Position numbers and translations under genes: made by a program
Assembly (NCBI GenBank): GCA_027972325.1
Contig: JAPMOS010000015.1
Location: 571,501-635,500, forward strand
DNA length: 64,000 nucleotides
Source of the DNA: Paratrimastix pyriformis
Lineage: Eukaryota; Preaxostyla; Paratrimastigidae
Direction of reading: 5' to 3'
Shown: positions 43,921 to 55,100 of the stretch, in pieces
How positions within the stretch are numbered: position 1 is the stretch's first letter
Layout: each line of letters begins with the position of its first letter
The notes under the pieces: generated by a model
Seen by the model: the letters and a program-made list of their open reading frames with translations, nothing else
The model's database searches: none
Told to the model about the DNA's origin: nothing

Positions 43921-45263
43921 ATGGAAAAGCCTGCTTCTGAACCTGCGCCGCCGGTCGCCGAGGCAGGTGCGCACCCTCTCTACTGAGTTTTCCCCCATGA
44001 TTTTACCCTGCCCTGCTCGCAGCGGCCACTCCTGCAGCGCCCGCAGCGCCCGCAGCGCCCGCGCCCGCAGCCGATGCGTTGCCGGTCCCCGAGGAGAAGC
44101 TCCGGGAAGCCATCACTGAACTCATTTCTGGCAAGGATCTTACTTCGCTGAAGATCGGGGAAGTTCGGAAGGTTTGTTCGGCCCTTCTTTCCACGCGTAT
44201 CATACCTCACCAACGTTGGGTAGCAACTGGAGGGGAAGTTTGACGTGGATCTGAGCCCCTGGAAGAACACCACGATCAAAAAGATCATCACCGAGGTCGT
44301 TCAGACTCTGTCAGAGGAGAATGCGGCCGAGATCAAACCGCGCACTCGGAAGCACGCCGCCGACCGAAAGAAGAAGGAGGAGGAAGACGAGGAGGAAGAG
44401 TCCTCGGCGTCGGAGAGCTCGGCCTCGTCGTCGGAGGAGGAGGCCGAGAAGAAGAAGAAGAAGAAGGCCGCCAAGAAGCGGCCCGCCAAGAAGGCCCGCA
44501 AGGACGACGACGACGAGGAGGAGGCATCCGATTCGGACGAGGACAAGAAGAAGAAGAAGAAGAAGAAGTCTGCCCTGCCCCTGCCTCGCAGCCCCTGACC
44601 CTGTTCCCCCCCGGCGGGCAGGCCGGCCAAGAAGACCGGCGGGTCGGGCGGCGGCTTCAGCAAGATCCCCATGCGGCTCTCCCCCGAGCTGGCCGCCGTC
44701 TGCGGCAAGCAGGACATCCCCCGCACCCAGGTGGTCAAGCTCCTCTGGGCCTACGTCCGCACCCCCTCCATCTCCTGCCCCTGCCCCTGCCCCTGCCCCT
44801 GCCCCTGCCCCTGCCCCTGCCCCTGCCCTGCCCCCCTGCCCTGCCCCTGCCCCTGCCCCTGCCCCTGCCCCTGCCCCTGCCCCTGCCCCTGCCCCCTGCC
44901 CCTGCCCTGCCCCTGCCCCTGCCCCTGCCCCTGCCCCTGCCCCTGCCCCTGCCCCTGCCCCTGCCCCTGCCCCTGCCCTTGCTGGCTGACATCCATGTGG
45001 GCCTGGCCGCCCCGGGGGTGGCGTGGGTGGGGCAGGTGAAAGGCAACGACCTGCAGAACCCGAAGAACAAGCGCGAGTGGCTGCTGGACGGGAAGCTCAA
45101 GGCGGTCTTCGGGGAGCGGCGCACCATCGACGGGTTCGCCATGAACCGGTTCCTCTCGGACCACCTCACCCGGGCCGACGGGCAGCCCGCCAAGGGCAAG
45201 GCCAAGAAGGCAAAGGCAAAGGCAAAGGACGAGGACGCCGACGAGGATGCCGACGAGGACTAG
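43921..45263 (+). CDS. DEK-C / SWIB-MDM2 domain chromatin protein
   Basis: Five exons (43921-43966, 44023-44171, 44224-44567, 44622-44754, 45036-45263) join in consistent phases to 299 codons plus TAG. An Ala/Pro-rich start is followed by a DEK-C domain (PEEKLREAITELIS to DLSPWKNTTIKKIITEVV), then an acidic and Lys-rich middle with DEEEESSASESSASSSEEE and poly-Lys runs that look like nuclear localisation signals. The SWIB domain follows: FSKIPMRLSPELAAVCG, TQVVKLLWAYV, then across the last intron KGNDLQNPKNKREWLLDGKL and MNRFLSDHL. A Lys/Asp/Glu tail ends it. This is the same architecture as fungal and plant SWIB proteins linked to chromatin and rDNA transcription, so a nuclear chromatin role is expected. 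Donors are GTGCGC, GTTTGT, GTCTGC and GTCCGC. Confidence 0.92.
44774..44989 (+). repeat. CCCTGC hexanucleotide array in SWIB-gene intron
   Basis: About 35 units of CCCTGC, with a few short interruptions, make up most of the last intron (44755-45035). Confidence 0.9.
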
Positions 45264-46024
45264 GCCGGCCCCTCCCTCCCTCCTTCCCCGCACCTGCACT
45301 TGCGACCCGCCCTCCGAGCCGAGGGCGCGTTGGCGCGGCATCCCCTCCGCGACCGGACGGGCGGGCTGCCGTGGCCTCCTGTGTGATGGGCTGCCGGCTG
45401 CGGCAAAGAGGCCGTGGCGCCGGGCCTCCGAGGCCGCGCCAGAAGAACCACCAGCCCCCCCCCCCCCCCCCCGGCATTCGGCCCCAAATCGAAAAGAGTC
45501 GCCTGGGTCCAGCCTCTTGCCAGCCAGGGGGTGTGAGGGAGGATGGGCGGATGGGGTGGGGAGGCGGCTGAAAAGCGTGCGTGCGGGTGTGGGCCTGGGG
45601 GGCCGGTCGGAGAGGGTGGCGATCGGCCGCCTCGGAGTCAGCGGGCTCCCGGCGGCACGGTGGCAGGTGGGGCGGCACGGGTCGGGGCCTCCGGCGAGAG
45701 CAGGAGCAGGAGGGGGAGCACAAGGGCGAGTCCAGGGCCTGCACCGCGCTCCGCCACCGCGCGGCCGCCAAGGCTGCGGGTGGCGTGGCGGGGGGCCGGG
45801 TGTACGACGAGCGAAAGAGGAGACCCGATGGAAAGGCAGAAGCAGCGCGCAGAGAAAGGCGGGGTGGGATGGGGTGAGTGGGTGAGGGGCGGGGGTGGAG
45901 GAACCGCCAGCCGGGCCGAAGGGGCGGGGCGGGATGGGATGGGGAAAAGCGAGCGGCCCGAGGGTCAGTCGAAGAGGAAGCCAGGAGGGGGAGGGCGGCG
46001 CCTGCCCGCCCGGGGGGAGCCTCT
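45264..46024. other. Convergent intergenic region
   Basis: This lies between the SWIB stop (+) and the exportin-7 stop (-). It is GC-rich with a poly-C run near 45,454-45,472 and purine-rich + strand sequence from about 45,535. Open frames here lack family similarity or protein-like composition; I see no gene. Confidence 0.5.
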
Positions 46025-49000
46025 TCAGCCGAGGATGCGCTTCCACTCGCTGCGGAAGACGCCCAGGTTGTAGGTGAACTTGTCCCGGTTGCGGCAGTCG
46101 AGCGAGCTCTGGATGCCCTCCATCAGCTTGCCCATGCACTGCTCCAGGGCCGGCCGCTTCTCGGGGGGCGCGTTCCCCAGCAGGCGCCCCCGCAGCTCGT
46201 TGTACGCCTGCGGGCGGCAGCCAACCACGGGACAGGATGGGACGGACGGGGGGACGGGCAAGGCAGGGATGTGCGTGAGTTCCCGGATGGCGGCATGGGG
46301 GCTGGACGAGGACGGAGGGTGGGCAGTGGAGGCCGGAGGGGCGGCGGGGGGCTGGGGGGACGGACGTCGGGCTGGACGAGGACGAGGGGCAGCAGGGGCC
46401 GCGAGACGGCGTAGCGGAGGCTCTCCTCGGCGATGACCAGGTTGAGCAGCATCGACAGGAAGCCCGGCAGCATGTCCGGGTGGCGCTGCAGGTGGGCCCG
46501 CAGGGCGCCCGAGGCGGCCGGGTCGCGGTCGGGCTGCCGGAAGGCGAACGAGACCAGCGAGTCGATGATGCTGCACCCGTGCTGGGCAACCTGGATGTCG
46601 ACTGCCCACCGAGGCCAGGGAGGGAGGGAGGGTGAGGGAGGGGGTGAGGGAGGGGGTGAGGGAGGGCGGGGCCGCAAGGGTAGGGGAGGGGATGAGTCGT
46701 GAGATCGCAGGGGGCGTGGGGTGGGGTGGGGTGGAGTGTGCGGGCTGGCAAGGCGGTGCGGACTGTACGAGTTGATGGTCTCGTGGACCCGCTCCATGAT
46801 CTCCACGAAGTTGCTGTCGTCCAGCTGCACCGCGGCCGCGCACTGGGTCCGGAAGAGCGTGTCGAAGAGCGCGAAGAAGCTCAGGGCCAGCTTGGGATAG
46901 GCCTGCGCACCCACCATCCGCCGCGCCCATACAACCGGCACAACCGGTCAAACGGTAACGGTGCGATGATGGGACTGGGCGGCCGGCAGATGGGGGAAGG
47001 GGAGGCGGCAGCAGGGGGGCGCGGACGGACGATGACCTCGCGCCTGGGGATGGAGAGGGCCAGCTTGATGGCCATGGTCAGGGCGTTGGGCAGGGCGGGG
47101 TCCTTGTAGTAGGCGCACACCCCGAAGGGGATGTAGTTGCCCCCGAGGCACCGGGCCAGCACCGTCAGCACCAGGGAGATGCTCTTGTAGCGGGCGTTGT
47201 ACAGGTCGATGCCCCCGCCCCCCCGGGCCGTCAGCAGGCCGCCCCCGCCGACCTGGGCGTCCAGCTGCGACTGCAGGATGTGCGTCCCTGCGCCCCGCCC
47301 GCCCAGACAAGGCAAGGCAAGACCCGCCCAGACACGGCAAGTCACGGCCGATGATCGAAGGCGCCACGTGGCGGAGGGAGGGAGGGCGGGGAGGGGAGGG
47401 GCGGCGGACCGATGACCTGGATGAGCTCGCTGGTCTCGCGGAAGATGAGCACCCCGTTGGAGGAGTTGTTGTCGAAGTTGAGCCGCTGGCCCTTGTTGAA
47501 GACGAACTCCGCCCAGAACTTGAGCAGCGCGTGCTGCGCCACCGACCGGGGCGTGCGTGCGTGTGGAGCAAGCGTGTGTGCGTGTGGAACAAGTCTGTGT
47601 CAGCGGGCGAGGCGTGGGGTCGCTGAGCACGACGTTGCGGGTCGGGGCGAAGGACAAGGGCGAAGGCCAGGGGCGAAGGCCAGGGGGCCAAGGGGGGCTG
47701 GGGCTGGGGCGGACCACGACGACGGGCTCGTTGTGCCAGATGTGGGCGACCCGGATGAAGGTGCTCATGTGGGGGAACCTGCGCGGCACCCGCACCACAC
47801 CCGGTCGCCGGCGGGGATCAGATGCGGCGGGGGGTCCCCAGAGGCGAGGGGGCCAGGGGAGGAGGAGGGCCGTGGAGGAGGGGCTGGGACGGACAGCCAG
47901 TTGAAGACCATCTCGAAGGACTTGGAGGAGGAGCACGACTCCCAGACGCCCCGCAGGTCGCGCAGGAGGCCAACCAGCGGCGCCTGCGCCCCCGTGGCAC
48001 CAGCAGCCCAATTTGAGATCGGGCGTGCACAGAGGGGGAGCCGGCCGGGGTGGGCGGAGGGCGGAGGGGCGGAGGGGGCGTTGGCAGGGCGGCTGCGGCT
48101 GCGGACGCGGAAGTTCTCGCCGCGGAGGGTGGGGTCGTCCATGCTCTTGAGCAGCTGAAGGTTGCTCTCGAAGGGCCGCACGAAGCCGCTGAAGTGCACC
48201 AGCAGCGGGTCCGCGAAGAGCAGCCTGCGCCCACACCCACCCCCCAAGCCCAAGCCCACCAACCATCGCATCGCACCCGCCAGGTGAGCCGCGGCAGGAG
48301 GGGGGGGGGGGGGGGGGGAGGGGGGGGGAGGCCGGGCGGACTTTGAGAGGGTGGAGTAGAAGAGGGTGTGCGGTGGTGGGGTCGTTGAGGAAGGCGAAGT
48401 GCTCGGCGGTGTGGTTGAGGAGCAGCTCGGCCACGGCGGGCAGGCCGATGAGGATGCGCGAGCTGGACGGGCCGGCCACCATCTCGTTGAAGAGGGTCAG
48501 GGCGTTGGTGATGATGGGCGTGTTCGAGGGCCAGTGCTTCAGGTCGGCCACCACCACCCGCAGGATCACCTCCACCAGGGCCGTGTTGTCCTTCAGGCCG
48601 CTCAGCAGCCCCAGCTGGTCGTACACCTGCTCCCCCCCACCCCCCGATCAGCCCCCGATCAGCCCCCCGATCAGCCCCCGATCAGCCCCCGATCAGCCCC
48701 GGGAACCCGATGAAGCAGCAGCCCCAGCGGATCGAGCACCAACTTCCTCTCTCTCCCTGTCGCTGGGTGGTGGATGTGGGCGGGCGGTGTGTGTGCGTGC
48801 GTGTGTGTGTGTGTGTGTGTGTGTGGGTGTGTGACCTTGGACGAGTAGAGGGACATCTCGCCGATGTAGACGCGGCGGAAGCGGGACAGGAAGAAGAGGA
48901 TGGCCGCGTGGAGGCGCTGGCTGCCGTCGGTCTGCTCGGGCTGCTGGGCCGAGACCTGCAGCAGGTTGAAGACCCGGGCGCAGAGGAGCCCGTCGATGGT

Positions 49001-52000
49001 GTCCGAGTCGTCGCCGTTCATGCTCGACGGGCGGCCCCCCACCACGGCCCCCACGATGTACACCAGCCAGGCAAGCTCGGCTGCCCCGGCCCCGGCGGCC
49101 ATCCCACGAGAGACGCAGGGAAAAGCCAGGGGCCCCGTGAGCCATGCCTCCATCACCACAGGGGCGGGGAGGGCCGAGGAGGGGGAGGAGGGGGCTGAGG
49201 GAGGGGCGGAGGGTGGGGATGGGCACGGCGGGCGGACTCTCGACCAGCTGCAGCTTCTGGATGACCGGCTCCGACCGATCGGCGACGGCCTCCTGGGAGA
49301 GGGTCTGCCCAGCCCAGCCCAGAGCCCAGCCCAGAGCCCAGCCCAGAGCCCAGCCCAGATCCCAGCCCAGATCCCAGCCCAGATCCCAGCCCAGATCCCA
49401 GCCCAGATCCCAGCCCAGCCCAGATCCCAGCCCAGCCCAGATCCCAGCCCAGCCCAGCCCAGATCCCAGCCCAGCCCAGATCCCAGCCCAGCCCAGATCC
49501 CAGCCCAGCCCAGATCCCAGCCCAGCCCAGCCCAGATCCCAGCCCAGCCCAGATCCCAGCCCAGCCCAGCCCAGCCCAGCCCAGCCCAGCCCAGCCCAGC
49601 CCAGCCCAGCCCAGCCCAGCCCAGCCCAGCCCAGCCCAGCCCAGCCCGCACACCCCACGCGGCAACAAGGACGAGGTCAGACCGAGGAGCCCAAGCGGCG
49701 CGAGGGGCGCGTGTGCAAGGGTGCGAGGGGGTGGGCGGGGACCTTGTAGCGGGTGATGCGGGGGTCGAGGAGGGAGGCGATGTACTCGGCGAGGGGCTGG
49801 TAGCGGAAGCGGATCAGCGAGGGGACGGCCTGCATCTGCTGCTGGAGCATCTCGTCGTTCTCGAGCGGGTCGTCGATGCTCTCCTCCTGGCAGACCGCCT
49901 CCGCGATGTACATCCGGGTCTCCACGTACGCCTTGGCAATCTGCCAGCCCCACCAGACCACCAGGGGCCCCAGGCGGACGGGATGTCAGGGTGGGCGATT
50001 CCCGGGGGTGGGGAGGCGGGACGCGTGCGGGATGCGGACCTCGGGGGCGGCCTGCTCCCAGGCCGAGGGGGGCGTGGCGGCGGCGGGGTACGAGGGCGAG
50101 CTGAGCACGATGCGGGACCAGAGGGTCAGCAGGTAGTACAGCGAGTTGGCCGACCACCGCCAGAAGCGGAAGGCCGTGTAGGTGAGCCGGCTGACGTGCT
50201 GGATCCAGTCGGGGTAGCTGGGCGAGACGGTGATCTCGTCGAGCAGGAAGTTGGCCTTGGTCCGCATCAGCACGCGGCACAGCTGGTGGAATGTGTCCGA
50301 GTCGTCGAGGCCCCGCTCGGATTTCATGATCTGCAGGGTGCCCACCAGGACCCGCTCCAGGAAGACGTTGCGCGTCTCGTTGTTGGTGAAGATGCTCCGC
50401 CGCACCGACACCAGCTGCGCGATGCACTGCAGCGTCTGTGGCCCCGCCCCCCACGGCAATCCGCAGAGCCAGAGTGGGGAGAGGCGTCAAGAGACGAATG
50501 GGGGCGTGCAAGGCGTGAGGGCCCTCGGGCGTGGGGCGTGGGGCGTGGGGCGGGCCTTGGAGCGGTCCATGAGGGTTGCCGACTCGAGGGAGTACAGCCG
50601 GAAGAAGAGGTCGATCACGTTGGCCTCCTCCATCAGCGGCCGCCACACCAGTGGGAACTGCGCCCCGCGGGAAGCACAAGATCAACGGATGGGCCGGTCG
50701 AGGGGACGGGAAGGGCTGCGGGGGCGGGGATGTGTGTGTGGAGAGGGGGGCCGGAGGAGCGGACGTGGACGGTGCCGATGTCCTCGACGCTGTCCTCAGG
50801 GTTGGTCCCGATGAAGTCGAACGACAGGCACGCCAGCGAGACGTTCAGGGCCTCCGCGCAGATGGCCATCACGTGTTGGGCTGCCGTGACAAACCCGACC
50901 GAACCCCAGGCGGTGCGTGCGTGGTGCGGGTGAGCCGGTGGCAGGGGAGGGACAGGGGGAGGGACAGGGGAGGACAGGGGGAGGACAGGGGAGGACAGGG
51001 GAGGACAGGGGAGGGACAGGTGGAGGGGAGGGACAGGGGGAGGGACAGGGGGGGAGGGACAGGGTGGAGGGGGAGGGACAGGGGGGAGGGACAGGGGAGG
51101 GACAGGGTGGAGGGACAGGTGGAGGGGAGGGACAGGATGGAGGGACAGGGGGGAGGGACAGGGGAGGGGGGACAGGGGGGAGGGGGACAGACGAGTGGCC
51201 TGGGCCCCGAGGGAGTTGTTGCACACGTGGGTCAGATAGGAGACGGCCAGGTTGAGCACCTTGTAGAGGGAGTCGTTCCGGAAGGAGATTTGGATCTGCG
51301 TGGGCGAGTGTGTGTAACCCCGGACAAACCGTCAGCCATCATGGGCGAGGAGGCGGGGGCAGGACGGGCCTTGCGGTGCTCGGTGAGTGAGAAGTTGGCC
51401 GCGTTGTAGTTGATCTCCCGGATCAGTTCGTGGAAGATGTTCAGTCCCACGATGCAGTGGTCGACCGAGGCCTGTTGGTGGGTTGGACAACATCGGCTTC
51501 TGGGAAGGGTTGGCACTGACCTCAAAGAACTTTGAGAACTCCGAGATGGAAATATCCCTCTCTTTTTCGTCGATCCAAGTGAGCTTGGAGAGCCGGCACA
51601 AGAGTTGCACCAGAGATTGGAGGACCGCAATCAATGCCGAGTTGGTGGACGGGTCGTGCCCACCAATGGCGGCCGACGAAAACTCTGCCCCCTTTGTATA
51701 GAGGTAGTTCATCATAAAAGTTCCTGTGCGTCGGGGCAGGGGGGACCCGGGGACAGTTGGAAGCAGGATGGAAAAGTGTGCTCAGTCATTCGGGGAACAG
51801 ACGAATGTCGGTTCGCTGCTGAGCACTAAACAAATTCCAGTTCTCCGTGAAAATCTTTGTCAGATTTTTGGCGGCGAAGAGGATGGCAGGGGGCTGCGAC
51901 GTGGGTTGCTGGAGGAGGCCGAGGAGATCGGGCCATCGCTCTGCAGGCAGCATTTCCTTCAGCGATTCGATGCCCACCTTTCCTTGGGCCAAAAGGGCCA

Positions 52001-52154
52001 GAGTGTCGGGACGCGGCTGCATTTTGTTGGATTTTGTTGAACCAAAAAAAGCCGCTTTCGCCAGGGACAACGAGGCTCTTACCAGCAGTCTTTCAAACAA
52101 GAGCTGTCTGACCCCCCGAACCGAAATCCGCCGCCTGGGCTCCGTTTTCTCCAC
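46025..52154 (-). CDS. XPO7: Exportin-7 (RanBP16-type nuclear transport receptor)
   Basis: Many short exons on the minus strand align in order with animal exportin-7. From the N-terminal side they include AAKNLTKIFTENWNLFSAQQ, YCIVG-like CIVGLNIFHELIREINY, LSFDFIGTNPEDS, QLVSVRRSIFTN, TFHQLCRVLMRTKANF, WLVYIVGAVVGGR-type sequence near 49,050, LLNHTAEHFAFL, LLRDLRGV, SSNGVLIFRETSELI, YIPFGVCAYY, VQLDDSNFVEIMERVHE, HPDMLPGFLSMLLNLVIAEE, and finally NAPPEKRPALEQCMGKLMEG with a stop at 46,027-46,025. Exportin-7 is a Ran-GTP-dependent importin-beta family carrier moving proteins across nuclear pores. A good GTAAGA donor follows LLFERLL near 52,088. No in-frame ATG is visible at the 5' end, so the first exon is unresolved and may lie up to 52,284, overlapping the divergent GH13 gene. 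Introns carry several minisatellites. Confidence 0.92.
48787..48832 (-). repeat. GT dinucleotide repeat in exportin-7 intron
   Basis: A run of GTGTGT with rare GC variants lies in an exportin-7 intron, just before the exon encoding SRFRRVYIGEMSLYSSKV. Confidence 0.9.
49308..49646 (-). repeat. CCCAG / CCCAGAT array of about 340 bp in exportin-7 intron
   Basis: Tandem CCCAG pentamers are mixed with AGCCCAGATC units that fall into longer higher-order blocks. Stop-free frames through it yield artificial Gly-Trp-Ala-Gly-Leu strings on the minus strand. Confidence 0.9.
50936..51190 (-). repeat. GGGACAGGGGGA-type minisatellite in exportin-7 intron
   Basis: Variable units of GGAGGGACAGG and GGGGAGGACAGG occupy about 250 bp between two exportin-7 exons. 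Confidence 0.85.
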
Positions 52155-52156
52155 AG

Positions 52157-55100
52157 CCCTTGCTTTCCCTATGCTTTTCCGGTCTCAGTGTCTCAGCTGT
52201 CCCTGATATTAAAGATATCGCGCGGGCAGTCGATAGTTCGTCTGTGGGTGGCCTGGAACGATCGCTTTCTTCCGACCCCTCCATCGGCGTGGGGCTATCG
52301 ATCGCTGTCTTTTCAAGGTCCGCGCCCTGTGGTTGGTTTGTTGCTCATCTGCCACCAGGCTGCGATGACGAGTGGGACTATTGGGCAGTCGTCGTGAACC
52401 ACCCCTCGTCTCGGATCCAGTACGCATGTCTGGCTGCTGCCTTTTGGGGCTTGACATATCTCCCACGTTGCTGCAGTCACCGCGGTCACTGACGGCACCC
52501 CCCCGCAGGCCCTTTGGCTGACCCGGATGGGGGCGCAGGCCTGCCCCGGTTCGGCTGACTGGCACCCGACCGGCGGACGGCCGCCCGAGTGCCACGAGGA
52601 CACTTTCTCGTTCGACTTCCTCCACAGGGCCAACGTTTTCCGCCAGCCGGCATGGATCGACGGCGGTCCGCCCCGCCTCGCCCCCGCCCCGCCCCGCCCC
52701 CGCCCCCGCGCGCCACCCCCCCGCGCCCCCGCGCCCCCGCGCCCCCCCCGCCCGCCCGCCCGCCCGCCCGCCCGCCGCCTCACCTCGCCCGCCTCCCGCC
52801 GGCTCACCTCGCCCGCCTCCCGCCGCCCGCCGCCCAGCGGTCCTCTACCAGGCGTTCATTGACCGCTTCGCCCGGCCTGCGCGGGCCGATGGCGGGGCCG
52901 ATGTGAGCCCCGTGGGATCTGCCGGCGACGCCCACCTTCACGGTGCCCCCCGCGGAGGCGGCGGCCTTCGTGCGGCATCACGGGGACATCGTCCAGCGGC
53001 ACCCAGACGGGGACCAGGAGGCGGTGCTCTCCCCCGAGCTGCTCGCCCGGCAGCGGGGCCTGCTGGAGGGGCAGCCCAGGGTGGCTTGCGAGTGGGACCC
53101 GCTCCGGGACCCCCCCGGCTGGGGCCAGAAGGACGAGACCTTCGTCATGGCCGGTCTGCTCGCTGTGGAGATGGGCTGGCTGCTGGCTGGGCGCTGGTCC
53201 TGCCCACCGCTCTCGGACGCACCCGCCCCGCTCTCATGCCCCGCTCTCATGCCCCGCTCTCATGCCCCGCTCTCATGCCCCGCTCTCATGCCCCGCTCTC
53301 ATGCCCCGCTCTCATGCCCCGCTCTCATGCCCCGCTCTCATGCCCCGCTCTCATGCTGGGGCAGGAGGGAATCTGGCCGGGGCGGCGGAGCGACTCGAGT
53401 ACCTCGCCCAGCTGGGCGCCACCTGCCTCTACAGCAGGTCCCCCCCCTCCCCCCCCCCTCCCCCCGCCCCCAACCCCGCTGCCCCTCTGCTTGCCGCGGC
53501 TGACAGCCCCGTCGTGGTGCCGTGTGGCGTTCGGTGCGGTGGGCGGCTGCCTCGGGTGGGCCCAGCCCGCTGCTGCTGAGCCCGACCAACCACAAGTACG
53601 ATGTGGCCTCGTACGAGCGCATCGACCCGGCCTTCGGCACCAACGCCCAGTTCCGCGCCTTCCTGGCCCAGGTCGGCCCCCGCCCCCCGCCCTTCGGCCC
53701 CTCGTTTATCGCCCTGGATCTTGCCAATCCCCACCATCCCATTTCCTCTCGTCCCCATCCCTTTCCATCCCCATCCCTTTCCATCCCCATCCCTCCATTC
53801 CAGAGAGTCGCACGAAAAACGCTGGTTTCTTTTTTTTTTATTTTTTTCGCCGCTTTCTCTTTCTTCTTTTTTTCTCGGCCCAAGAAAGGACCGCTCCGCT
53901 CGAGCCCCAGGCTGCTCCTCGCGCACAAACGCAACGACAAAAACATTACTTTTTCCTTTCTCACTTTCTTTTTTCTTTCTCCACTTCTGTCTCCTTTTCT
54001 CTCACAACTTTCGTGCAACTCTCATCCCTTTCCATCCCCATCCCTTTCCATCCCCATCCCTTTCCACATCCGTTGGGCTGGTCGGGCCAGGTGCACGGCC
54101 ACGGGCTGCGCTTCCTGATGGACTGCGTGCTGAACCACAGCAGCAGCCACTGGCCGCCCATCGCCCACGCCCTGGAGCACCCCCACAGCAGCTCCTTCCG
54201 GGGCTGGGTCTACCAGTGGCTCATGCCGCCCCCGGCCCGCTGCCCCCACTTGGCCGGGTCCCCCGCCGCCCCAGCCCCGCTGCCCGCCGTGCCCCCGCGG
54301 CACCTTGGGGGGCTGACGGTGGCCCGGTCCCAGGGGCCCCCCCAGTGCCAGTGCCAGTGCCCCCCGCGGTACGCCACCTTCGGCGACCGGGTGCTGACCA
54401 TGCCCAAGCTGGACACGGCTCGGCCCCTCCTGCGCGCCTACCTCCTCTGGGCCCACCGGCAGTGGCTCCGGGCCACGGCCCCGGGGGCGCGCGACGGGGT
54501 CGACGGGTTCCGGCTGGACGTGGCCAACGAGGTCGACGCGGCCTTCTGGCGGGCCTTCCGCCGCATGGCCAAGCTGGGTCCGCCCGGCCCCGGCGCCCCG
54601 CGCCCTGCTGCCCGTTGGCTTGGATGGCCGTGACTGACTTGGCCCGTGGCTGCCCGCCCATCGCCCCCCGCAGAGCGGCCTGAGGCGTGGATCCTGGGGG
54701 AGGCCTGGCAGGACGCGAGCCCCTTCATGCAGGGCGACCAGTGGGACGCCACGTACGGCTACGAGTGGCGCGAGGCCACCCTCCGCTTCCTCACCCCGCC
54801 CCCCGAGGCGGGGGCTCCCTCCTCCGGCGGCCTCAGCCCGGCCCTGACCTACGCGAGGCGGCTCGTGAGCCTGGGGATGCGCTATCCCAGGGAGGTCCGC
54901 CCCAGCCAGCCCCAGCCCCAGCCCCAGTCCCTCTCTCGCGCAGCATGGCCTCATGGGTTTGGGGTGTGGGGGCTGCAGATCGGGGCGGGGACTGTGCACC
55001 TGCTGGGGAGCCACGACACGGAGCGGCTCCTGACGGCCCTCGCCCGGGCCGAGTTCGGCAGCCTCCGGGCCGCCCGCACGGGGCGCCCCAGGCCCGCCCC

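Noticed and set aside
49308-49658. Gly-Leu-Gly-Trp-Ala repeat protein on the minus strand
   Set aside because: It is the translation of the CCCAG array in an exportin-7 intron.
51847-52206. A 119-codon + frame as the first exon of the GH13 gene
   Set aside because: It is mostly antisense to conserved exportin-7 coding, and its own sequence shows no GH13 N-domain similarity; the true first exon remains unknown.
53229-53355. CRISPR-like array
   Set aside because: The units are contiguous 13-mers without spacers in an intron of a eukaryotic gene.
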